NCBI GenBank assembly: GCA_030063045.1
Contig: JAQSEB010000059.1
Coordinates: forward strand, 5,456,001-5,520,000
DNA length: 64,000 nucleotides
Direction: 5' to 3'
DNA from: Pratylenchus scribneri
Taxonomy: Eukaryota; Nematoda; Chromadorea; Rhabditida; Pratylenchidae
The position numbers and the translations under genes are program-made. Of this stretch, positions 23,249-33,540 are shown piece by piece (position 1 is the stretch's first letter; the number at the start of each line of letters is the position of its first letter). The notes below the pieces were generated by a model. That model was not told the origin of the DNA. It saw nothing but the letters and a program-made list of their open reading frames with translations, and did no database searches.

Positions 23249-24123
23249 ACAAAGAGACAGAGGGCCTCAAATCCAAAGACGAATATAAGAAAGAGGGAAG
23301 AATAATTGGAAACCACAAAATCGAGAAGAAATTTGCATTGTGTTGGTATTAAAAATTATATAAATTAAAATTGTTGTTTTCTTATAATTATACGCACAAA
23401 ATACTGCAAATTTCAATTGTTAAAGCGACTTTATCCATTCAATTCTATTAATTTAATGTGTTGGTTGACTTGATTGGTTCTTTTAACGTAAATAAATGCT
23501 TTCAAAAGATGAAATAGTTCATTCATTCCAATAATATCCCCTTCAATATGCCTTGAACATTAGTAGAGTTCATTAACAAGGGGAAAATATCCATCCATTT
23601 TACCCACATTTATTGTATTGTTAAATATGAACAATGTAAAGGGGGGAATGTTCTCAAATTCGATTTTGAAGCAACTTTTTTGTTCAATCCCTTCTTTTTA
23701 ATTCCCGCATCCCTCCTCAATACTTCGTTTTGTCCTCCCCGCCCTCTCCCCTCCCTCTTTTATTCGACAAAATTTGATTTTGGCCAAACCAATGCCGGGG
23801 TCATCGAGTCAGTCGGTCGGTCGGCCGGCAGAAGTGGCAAATTAACCGACTGAAAACGGAGCAATGGCCAAGGGAGGAGGCAGTATAAATATATTTTATG
23901 GAAAAAAGGAGGATTTGATGATGAGGTTTCACTCGTCTCCTCTCCATTTTTGCCGTTGGCATTTTAAGAAAGCGGGAAGGAATTGAGGTGGACTTATTTT
24001 TTTTCCTTTTCCTCAAATAAACCCTAATTGTCCTTCATAATCCAAGTTTTTGTCCATTTTTTGGATAATTTGAATTTATTTTCGTTTTTCGAATCCATTC
24101 ATTCGGTGGCACAATAACGGACC
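23249..24123. other. intergenic region; composition shift begins
   Basis: Between eIF5A and the globin gene. From about 23690 the plus strand turns from AT-rich to C/T-rich with CCCTCC and CCATTC words, the style that dominates up to about 38 kb. A TCGGTCGGTCGGCCGG patch lies at about 23813-23829. No gene was found. Confidence 0.4.
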
Positions 24124-27100
24124 ATGAACAAATCTTCCTCCGCCCGCGGCATTCCCACAATTCCACCAATTTCACCAATCACACGAAGGCGCCAATCATT
24201 GACCTTTTATAATGGAGGACAGCAACGGGGTTCAATCGCCTGGCAATGTTCCGTGGAAGAATGGGACATTGCAAATGATGGCCAGAATATCGGTGGAGGT
24301 GCCACAACAACAAACTCATTCATTGGCCGCTCTTTGCGAGATGCGGTCAGTCATCAATCATCAACAGCCTCAGGGGATTGAATCCTTTCACATTTTAACG
24401 TAACAATCCCTTGGATTCATTGAATTTGATGAAAGAATTGAATTCCATTCCATCCTTCCCCCAAAAGTGCTTTAAAAAGTGGGGAAAGAGCACACCACCA
24501 ATTTGTTCCTCCTCCAAATTTGGGGTTTGCCATCCATTCATCCATCCATTTTCCTCTTCCACAGATACGTGAATTGGCCCGTCCCAACGTGCAACTGTGT
24601 TTCGGTGCTTCTTCGGCTGCCTCCGATGCATTCCCTTCCACCCATACCTGTTGTCCCCCTTGCCCCGAGCCGCCACCATTTTCATTCTCTCGCCGCATTT
24701 CCCGCTCCCATTCGCCGAGTGCTTCGGCCATTCTCGGCAATGCTTTGGCCCAAGCGGCTCCTCACCTTCATTTCCATTCCCATCATCAACTTTCGGCCAA
24801 TCGGTCGCCTTCTGTTAGCGGTGCTTCCATTGCACCCGGAATGGGTGGTCGACGTGGATCGGAACGAGTTGTTGGTCAGTGAAAATTGTGAATATTCTGT
24901 TGTGTTTTTATTCTTTCATTTTCTTTTATACGTAAGCATTGTTGCCCCCGGGCATATTCAATTGCCATTCTCCCCCTATTCCCTTCCTCCATCTTCACTT
25001 CAATTGGTTTATGATGAGGCCATAGGGGATGTGGATAGACGGATCGAATGACTCAAACGTTACCCAGTTATTTTTCGCCCTAAAATTTGTTCATAACAAT
25101 TCTTTTTCCATTTCTTTACACCGTTCCATGTTTTCCTAATCATCCAAAATTTGGCCCAAATCATTTGGCCCACCCAAATGCATCGTCAATATTCCCTCAG
25201 GGCCGATAGGTGCCATTGTTCTTCAATAGGTTCGATTGTTCCCATTTCATTAAAACAAATTGGGCCAACATTATTGTATTTGGATTAGGAGGGAAGAGTC
25301 AGTTGTTGGAAGGAACGGCAATGCAATAACTAATAACATTTTTTTGTGTGTTTATTTTGGGCAAACTTCTTCTCTTTTCTTTCCTCATTTTCCTTTGACT
25401 GGCTGGCGCAAATCCCGCGCCGAAGCCCCCCTTCTCCTTCCCCAATGTTAATCCGATTATGCAAGTCGAGCACACCTTCTTCATTTCTCCTCCATTCTAT
25501 ATTCCAATTCCCATTCAATTTCGATTGCAATTCATCTTTCCTCTTTCCTGTTCCATTTTTTCTACAAAAAGTTTTGGTCATTCAAAAAAATGATCCACCA
25601 TTTGAGTATTCCAAAGCCGTCCAGTGAGTTCATTCATTTTTTGTGTCCCATTTTTGGGTTTGGGGAAATTCATTAAAAATTTACGCAGTGTGTTAGAATA
25701 ACCGAGGGAGAATATTATAAAATGCAAATTTGAGGAAAAAAATGATTGGCCCGACATTCGAATGAAAACAAATTTGGAATTAATAATGAGGAGGGGAGGA
25801 ATAACAATATAGAATAAAAAAATGGCATTAAAATGGGAAACTTAGGCCGACTTGAACGCTCAAACTCCCTGTTGGGTGGTCGAGGTGGAGGAAGCAGTCA
25901 TTTGCCATTTTTGCCCGAACTCAGTCCTCAACAAGTGGCCAGTCAGTCCACATACTTTATTATCTCCTTTGTTGATTATTATTTGCATTCATAGATTTGC
26001 GTCGTTCTTGGAAGCATGTGAACACTAAAGGCCTTTATGATGTGATCAGAAGAGCATTTCGTCGAGTTTATTTTACTTTTAGTTTTATGGATTTGATTCC
26101 AAATTACACAGGTGGAAAGTTCCAATCCAAATGCACGATCTGCGTTCCGACAAAATGATCCTTACCAATCGCCAATAGGAACACAAAAACAACAAAATAC
26201 GGTATTGGGGGAGAATGGGGCAATGCTGAATACAAGAGGCCCCAATGCCCAAAGGCAACATTCACAACAACCCGCATCCTCCTCCTCAACAATGATGACA
26301 AATTCGACAATGCCTACGACAACCCCCTCAGCCACGGGTTGTGGCGTAATGGAGCATACGAGGTAAAGGGAAGTTCATGATATGAACAATGCAAAATTCT
26401 ATTTTATTAAAATGAAAAATAAGAATGATAAAAGAAAGGAGAATTTGTCTGATTTAATCATATAATGAGAGAAAGTATACGGTATTCCGGATAGTGAAAA
26501 TAGGAAAAAAGTGGGAAACATATCATGATGAACATTTTCCTTAAATGTACTAAACGTGCTAATTGGAAATGGAAAATGTTTGCCTAATTTTTTCACTATT
26601 TCATTTCATCAAACATTCTGATTTTCACAAACATTCTTCAAAAACATTCTGATTTTCTCCAAAATTCTGATTTTCTCCAAATATTCTGATTTTCACAAAC
26701 ATTCTTCAAAAACATTCTGATTTTCTCCAAAATTCTGATTTTCTCCAAATATTCTGATTTTCACAAACATTCTGATTCTCACAAACATTCTGATTTTCAC
26801 AAACATTCTGATTCTCACAAACATTCTGATTCTCACAAACATTCTGATTTTCTCCAAACATTCTGATTTTGTCCAAACATTCTGATTTTCTCCAAACATT
26901 CTGATTTTCACAAACATTCTGATTCTCACAAACATTCTGATTTTCACAAACATTCTGATTTTCACAAACATTCTGATTTCACAAACATTTCTGATTTTCA
27001 AAAACATTTCTCATTTTCACAAACATTCTGATTTTCACAAACATTCTGATTCTCACAAACATTCTGATTTTCACAAACATTCTGATTTTCACAAACATTC

Positions 27101-28119
27101 TGATTTCACAAACATTTCTGATTTTCAAAAACATTTCTCATTTTCACAAACATTCTGATTTTCACAAACATTCTGATTCTCACAAACATTCTGATTTTCA
27201 CAAACATTCTGATTTTCACAAACATTCTGATTTTCACAAACATTCTGATTCTCACAAACATTCTGATTTTCACAAACATTCTGATTTTCACAAACATTCT
27301 GATTTCTCCTAAACATTCTTCTGATTTTCACAAACATTTTTGATTTTCAAAAACATTCTGATCTTCTTTCATTAAATTTCAATTATTTTTTGATATTATA
27401 AGCGTAATACTTTTGACTGAGTTATCCCACGGTACCATGACCCATTCATTCCCTCTTTCATTCTTTATTTTGTTATTAGGTATTTTATGATTCTATTGGA
27501 TCGAATCATTGATGGCGATCAAGAGGTTGTTTATTGGGTTGTTGATCAAATGTGGAATGAAAATATTGAAGGATGCGGAAAAGGAATTACGTTTGGTTGG
27601 TGCAAGGCATGTGACCGCATTTGATCACTTCGCATTGGGAGTTGCTGAATTGGAAAGGCTGGGTGAAGCCGTGGCCGAATCCTTCTTCAAATTAGATGGA
27701 ATAAGACAAAGCAAGGAAACAACAAAAGTTAATTGCAAAAAAGAATTGAATTAATTTGAGAATATGCAGGTTTGGCGGATGTTAATTGCACACATAATCG
27801 ACCATATTCGGGATGGATTCGAAACGGAATTGAGAATGCATCGAAGGAGAACATCGGCAATGCTCGCGGCAAGTGGAGGCGGACCTGCAGTCATCGCAAT
27901 GGCCCCCTTGGTTGAATCCAGATATTGCAAGTGAGCAGTGAATTGTGGAAAAAAATCATTTGAATTCACATTTTCAGGCGAAATTCGATTCCCGGTCCAC
28001 AACAGAGGAAACAATCTTCATATTCTTCACAATCTTCATCAACTTCCTCTGCCGCCAATCCCGGTGCCTTTTTGCGCGCTGAATTGGCAAATTTAACGAG
28101 GAAATTGTCCAATCTGTGA
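24124..28119 (+). CDS. globin with long Ser-rich N-terminus and low-complexity insertion
   Basis: About nine exons: 24124-24345, 24565-24874, 25846-25931, 25995-26065, 26112-26362, 27480-27525, 27572-27727, 27770 to about 27930, then the last to the stop at 28117-28119; phases agree at each checked junction. Roughly 200 Ser/Pro/His-rich residues come first. Helix A follows (LSPQQVANLRRSWKHVNTKG, then LYDVIRRAFRRVE), then NPNARSAF. About 60 low-complexity residues intervene before VMEHTRYFMILLDRIIDG (E helix), EKELRLVGARHV (F helix; proximal His) and VWRMLIAHIIDHIRDGF (H helix). Candidate distal His (MEHTR) and proximal His are 30 residues apart, close to the 29 in myoglobin. Many nematodes have large families of neuronal globins with extensions; ligand sensing or electron transfer is possible. 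The 1.1-kb intron 26363-27479 is filled with satellite DNA. Confidence 0.7.
26611..27365 (+). repeat. 18-base satellite array A, inside the globin intron
   Basis: Tandem copies of an 18-base unit, TTTTCACAAACATTCTGA, with variant spacers (TCTCAC, TCTCCA, TCAAAA). The core AAACATTCTGATT is almost invariant while the 5-6 bases between cores vary. A longer block around 26974-27010 recurs near 27101-27140, showing a second, higher-order duplication of about 127 bases. No stop codons occur in several frames, so spurious ORFs span it. Confidence 0.92.
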
Positions 28120-31100
28120 TTCCATTATCCATTGCATTGCATTCTTTACGCAATAATTGCGCCACATTTACTTCACCCATCCAAACGTCGACCACCACCA
28201 TCATCCCCCTTCAATTTTTCCCTCCGGCTGGATGGTGAATGTTTGAGTGATGGAAGGAGGTGGTGACCGATGGATGGACACAATGTAATGAAATGACCAT
28301 CCTCCATTTTTGATGATTGCCCAAATTACCCCCTTTTTCGCCGATTCACTCACTCGACCATCCTCCTCCTCCCCACATTCGCCACACTTCACTCTATTTT
28401 GAATATCCCATTTTTATTTGAAAAAAAAGATTATTTTGCTGGGGCAAAATTGTTGCCAAAAAGGTGAATTGAGGCAAAATTGCCGATTCGACTTCAACAA
28501 TTATTGAATAATATGCAATGGGTATTTAAAAATTTTAGACCGATTAAAAGTTATCCAAAAATCCAAGTAAAAATGTGCACAAAATGCCCGCAAATCCCCC
28601 TTAACTAAATCCAAATCCAACCCAATTCTCGTTTGTGTGAGTCAAATTGCTGCTGGCGATTTTGGATTGGAGGGAATGACGGAAAGAAAGAAAGAATTAA
28701 TGGGCGAGGAAAGTGGTCAATGCGAGGAATGTGCCCTTGGGCAATGAATGATGGAAATGAATGAATGCAAATTGTGCCCCCTTCCCTTCATCAATTCAAT
28801 TGGGTCAACATGGCCAATTGCCCACCAAAATATATGATATACCAAATAATAAAATAATCCTTCAATCCAAATCCAATCCCATTATTCATTTCCTCTCCAA
28901 TTTTCCTTTTATTCCTTTGTTTATTTGTCCTCGAATTCGGCCGCCCTCGACGGGAATGTTGCTTTGCCCACCAAAACAATAAATGAATATATCCCATTCG
29001 CCATTCATCCATTCCATCCACCCAAAATGTTGTTGTGTTGGCCGTTCGTTCATTTCACCTTTTGCAATTTCCACTTGACCAAAACAACAATTCAATCACC
29101 CAATTAACCCAACACCACCATCCCCAATTCCCATTCCCCAATCAACAATTACAACACCATTTCATTCTCATTTCTCCCATCCATTTTTTGCTTTTTCTCC
29201 AATTTTCCCTTTTGCGGTTGCACTTTTTTGCAAAGAAGTGCCATTTCCCCTTTCAACCAATACAAAGAATTCCATTCCATTTTCATCCATAATATCCCCC
29301 CCCCCCCTTTCATCCGCCCTTTTCCCCTTCAAAACTCTTCGAGAATCGCCCAAATCCCCCCTTTACTAAAGGGGCAAAGGGGATTTTAGAGATTGAATTG
29401 AGTGCCTCCTCCGGCGATCGTCATCATCGATTCGACCCCCCCCCCCCCCACCTTCCTAAATTTATTCTTCCTTTCAAATTTGCAAATTTCCCATGCCCAC
29501 CTTCGCCCCTTCCTTTTTAGGATAATGCCGAATTTGAAAGGGAAAAGACTGGAATGAATGGATGGAACCAAATGGCACCGGTCTCCCTCCCCAACGGCAG
29601 CAGCTGTCCCTTTGGCTTTGACTCATTCAAAAATGCGCAATTTGCATTTCCATCCATAATAATTGACCATTTTTGTCCTCAAATCGATTCATTCATTATT
29701 ACCAGTGGCCACAAATTTGCCCTTCCATTCGGCCATCTGCTTCATCCCTCTCCAGGGCAACCATCCTTCCATCCGTCCATCCATTCCAAACATTTGCCAT
29801 TCCTCATTTTCATTATTTTGGGTCAATCGTGTCGTCGGTTTGGTCTTTTCCCCTTTCCATTCTTATCTCGGCCCAATGCCCTGTTTTTTTTGCCTGTCTG
29901 GGTCAAATGCCTTCCCCTTCCCTTCGAGAATATTATTTTAATATTTGCGCTTTTCCCTCCTTCGAAATTGGCTTTCCATTCCCAACCAAAAGTTGCGCAA
30001 TTTTGGGGAGTGGAGAGAGGATTTTGTTACCAATCGGCCGCCCCCTTCCCTTCCCTTGCCGGCGGCCAAAATATAATCCAGTTGGAGCCTCAAGAGTGGC
30101 CAAATGTTGGATTGGGTTGGGTTGGGCTGACCAAACACAGAATGAGTGGCCTCCCCCATCTCAATTCATCCTTTTCCATCCATTCAGCCAATTCTTCTTC
30201 CATTCATTCAGGAAGGAAGGAAGGAAGACTGCCCGGTCCATCCCCTTCTCATCATCCTCTTCATCTTCTTCCCCAAAAGCGCTCATCCATCCATCCTTCC
30301 CCAATCCAACCCATCTTTACCTTCTTTGGGTTGGAATTGACAGTCGGTGGTTGTGGTGGGTGGAAGGAACATTCCATTCAACATTTCTCCTTCCTCCCTT
30401 GGGGCCCATTTTCGTGAGCTAACGGGAAATGTATGGTTGATTTTGTGGTTGGCCCCAAATAATGGGAGGAGGCTTCATTCATTTTTGGAATGCTTCATTT
30501 TTGGCTACATTCATTCATTTCCATTCCAATTCATCAATGTTCTTCTTCTTCTTTTTGATCTTCCGCCCAAAAATATTCATTCCCTTTCCTTTTCCCTCCT
30601 TTTCACAATTTTTTTTCATTTCCGCCAACATTTTATGTTGTTGATTGGATGAATTGAATGAATGAATGAATGTCCTTTCCCCTTCCCATCAAATTCTCCT
30701 TTTTGTCCCCCAAAAATGGATTGCGGCAATTTGGGGTGAAGGGGAAAAGCGGTTTTTAGAAGGCGACAAAGATTTTGTGGGAAGAGTGTGATGAACCTGT
30801 TTATGCCCCAAAAATGGGTTTGGGATGGGAAAATGGGTGGAAGAGGACTAATCAACGTCGAATGAATGAATGTGAATGAAGGAGGGGGGGGGGGGGAAAT
30901 TGGGGGTGAGAACAAGCATAAGTGAATATATCCCCCATCACAACATTCATTTGGGATTTGTTTGATTTTTCACAAATTGGCCTTGAATCCACAAAACAAC
31001 TTTTTTGTGGACCAATCCAACTTTTCCCTCCAACAACCAGGGCCCAAGGCCATCCCCCCCCCCTCCCCACCAATTGCCAATTATATTGTTTTGTGTTCCC

Positions 31101-31161
31101 TCATTCATCAATTTTCATCATTGCCAAATTCAATTTCCCACAAAAAAAAGATTGAACAAAA
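28120..31161. other. 3-kb gene-free, pyrimidine-biased region
   Basis: The plus strand is rich in CCATTC, CATCC, TTTGCC and CCCTTCC words, with C-runs at 29296-29307 (12), 29436-29449 (14) and 31054-31063 (10), and a G-run of 13 at 30884-30896. The longest plus-strand ORF (29554-30417) and its overlapping frames show no domain, Phe/Pro/Ser-biased composition and no splice continuity, and are judged non-coding. It may hold untranslated or regulatory sequence. Confidence 0.5.
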
Positions 31162-32608
31162 ATGGGGGAAATTCATTTGAAAAGAATATTGCCGCCTTTG
31201 GATTGTTGCCCAACCACCGCCACAACCACATTTTCCATTGATGAGGCCAACACCCAACAATTTGAGGCCAATTCCCCATCATCATTCCCTTCTCCATCCT
31301 CATCAACGCCTCCATTGCCTGACACTTTTTCCACAATTCGACGAAATTGTGAAAGGTAATCTAATATTAATACTCACAAAATAAACAATTCCCCCTGAAG
31401 GCATCTTCGCCGTTTGGAACGATACAGAAAGGCACGTTCCTTTTGTTCACTTGCGGAAATGGAAAATGCCAACGACGGAGGCGGAGAAGAAGCCGAGAAT
31501 GAGAGGGCAGAATGCAGCAACAACAATTCATCAGAAAAGCAATTCGCCGATTTACGAGAGAAAATGGCAAGTTTATTAGGGCAAAATTAATTTGGAAGTA
31601 AAAATTACTCTAAAAATATTTAAACTTGATCCTTTATTTGGCCCCTTCATCCATTCCTACCTCCCCCTATTTTTAGCTTCGACTTGTCGAAAATGACATG
31701 GCATTGTTGGCCAAATTGTTGAGTTTGGGCGATTCATTGAGGGAATTACGCCAAAGACAAGCAATGGCCGAACAGCAACAACAACAAAAGATGGCACAAA
31801 CAGAATGGGAAGAAGATGGGGAAGAGGATGAGGAAAGAGAAAAGGAGGATCAATTTCATCCAACTGAAGAATTTGTGAAGAAAAAGCAGCCAACAATGAT
31901 GGTTTATGGACGACAAAGGCGGCAAAGGAATCCAATTCCACCCGAATTTGGGGCCCCTCAAGAAGTGACACGCCTTTTTGTGCGCGAAGGGGATGAAGAA
32001 GAAGATGAAGAGGAGGAGGAGGAAATGATACGTCCAAGTGTGCAATATTTTTCCAGAAAAAATTCGGTAAAAATTGGCACAATTCAATTATTTGGGGGTA
32101 TTTCTATTGAATCCATTTATTTTGTATGACCATCATTTTGATGGCATTTTAACCTCAAAATTAAGCCTATTCCCTCTTATTTAATATTTTTATTTCCATT
32201 TCAATTTCTGCCTTTTTAAGGTTCTCCGCATTCCAATTCCTCCTCGGGCCAGCAATCGTGCATTTGTTCGTTGCCCCAAGGTTCTTCACTTTCCTCTTTT
32301 CCATTCCATTTCAATCTCCCCTTCATTTTCAGGGTACTGTGGAGAAGGAAAGGAGAAGGAAAATGCCCTCAGTGCCTAATCAAAATCAGCCGCCTTCAAC
32401 TTCAACAATTGACCTTGATTCTGGCCATTCCTCCGATTCTGAACATCAATCGCCGCCGCCGCCGCCCCCTCCTGTTACTACTATTGTTTCTTCTAATCCA
32501 CCCAATTCTCGTTTTTCCACCCTTTCTTCTGGCCTTTCCACCCAAAGTTCCATTTCCTGCTTATCCAATGGCCAAATTGAGGTGCAGCCGGCAAATGAAC
32601 AAAAATAA
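31162..32608 (+). CDS. FAM89/LURAP-like leucine-repeat adapter protein
   Basis: Five exons: 31162-31355, 31401-31566, 31677-32066, 32221-32280, 32333-32608, about 361 residues. The recognisable core spans exons 2 and 3: RSFCSLAEM, then FADLREKM joined to LRLVENDMALLAKLLSLG and DSLRELRQRQ. Animal FAM89/LURAP proteins have the same order: a SLAEL box, LRxEMxxLRxxD, then LLxQLxSLxESIQEL. These act as adapters in LIM-kinase, MRCK or NF-kB signalling. Flanks are low complexity: a poly-Gln, a long acidic stretch, then VLRIPIPPRASNRAFVRCPK and a Pro/Ser-rich tail containing DLDSGHSSDSEH. The exon 2 donor is ATG|GCAAGT, a GC-AG intron, needed to keep frame. The role in this animal is inferred. Confidence 0.65.
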
Positions 32609-33530
32609 AAAAATAATTGATTAATTTTTAATTAGTTACATTTTTAATTGATTTGATTTGAATGAATAAATATTTTTGTATTTTATTAATTAAATATTTA
32701 TTCTGCAGAATATCCACTTATTCATTTGGCCCTTCGCTTTTCTTTTATCCCCCAAAAAAAAATAAATTGGAATTGGCCAATCTTCTTTTTTCTTCAGTTT
32801 TTAGTTTTATCTCTGCTGGAATTGACTGGTGGCTGGCCCCGGCAATGGACTCAACAAAAAATGGCAAATGAAGGAGGGGGAAAGGAGGGTTTGGCAAAAG
32901 AGGAAGAAAAGAGAATAATGGGCCAAAAGGGAAAAATGGAGCAGCAGCAGCTTGGCCCCAAACATGGGTGGGGGAAAGGAAAATGGGCGCAAAAACTGGG
33001 CGAAAGGGGAAATCGATAATTTCATTAAATCCAACGGCGCTCCAGGCGAAATAATGGTGGTGGCCTCGAGAAGAATGGGCACAAATGGTTGGTTGGTTGC
33101 CGTTGATATTCTTCCTTTCCTGCCAGCTGATGATGCCGCAAGCTGCCTTCTCGGCTACGGGGGGTGGGCCATTTTGTCTCCATGCCTTCAAGCTTTTGCC
33201 CCCCCCCCCCCCCAATTTGACTGCCCATTCAAAAGCCAATAATGGGGTGGTTGGCCCAATTGGCCATTCATTCATTGTCCCTTTCTCCTTCATTCCATCC
33301 ATTCAAACAATGAGCACCCAAAATTGGGGGATTTGGATTGTTTCCCACCAATTCCAAATTTTCCATTCCCGACCAAATTGATTGGAACAATTTTCCCTGG
33401 GTTATTTGATACCATCCTTCCCATCAATTTTGTTTACATTCTTTTTCCCCTATTCATTCTTGGCATTCGTTTTTTGGTGCCAATTTCATTTTGGCCAATT
33501 CTTTTTACTCAATTGCTATTTTCCCCATAT
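32609..33530. other. intergenic or 5' region upstream of the Di-Ras gene
   Basis: C/T-rich on the plus strand, with a C-run of 15 at 33199-33213. ORFs in this interval overlap in several frames with no conserved block. It may contain the undetected first exon of the Di-Ras gene. Confidence 0.4.
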
Positions 33531-33540
33531 AGCCCAATTT

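Noticed and set aside
26611..27365. Possible CRISPR-like array (regular repeats)
   Set aside because: There are no unique spacers; units are contiguous 18-base tandem copies in a eukaryotic intron.
29554..30417. 287-codon ORF on the plus strand
   Set aside because: It overlaps other long ORFs in two frames, is Phe/Pro/Ser-rich from pyrimidine bias, and has no domain or splice partners.
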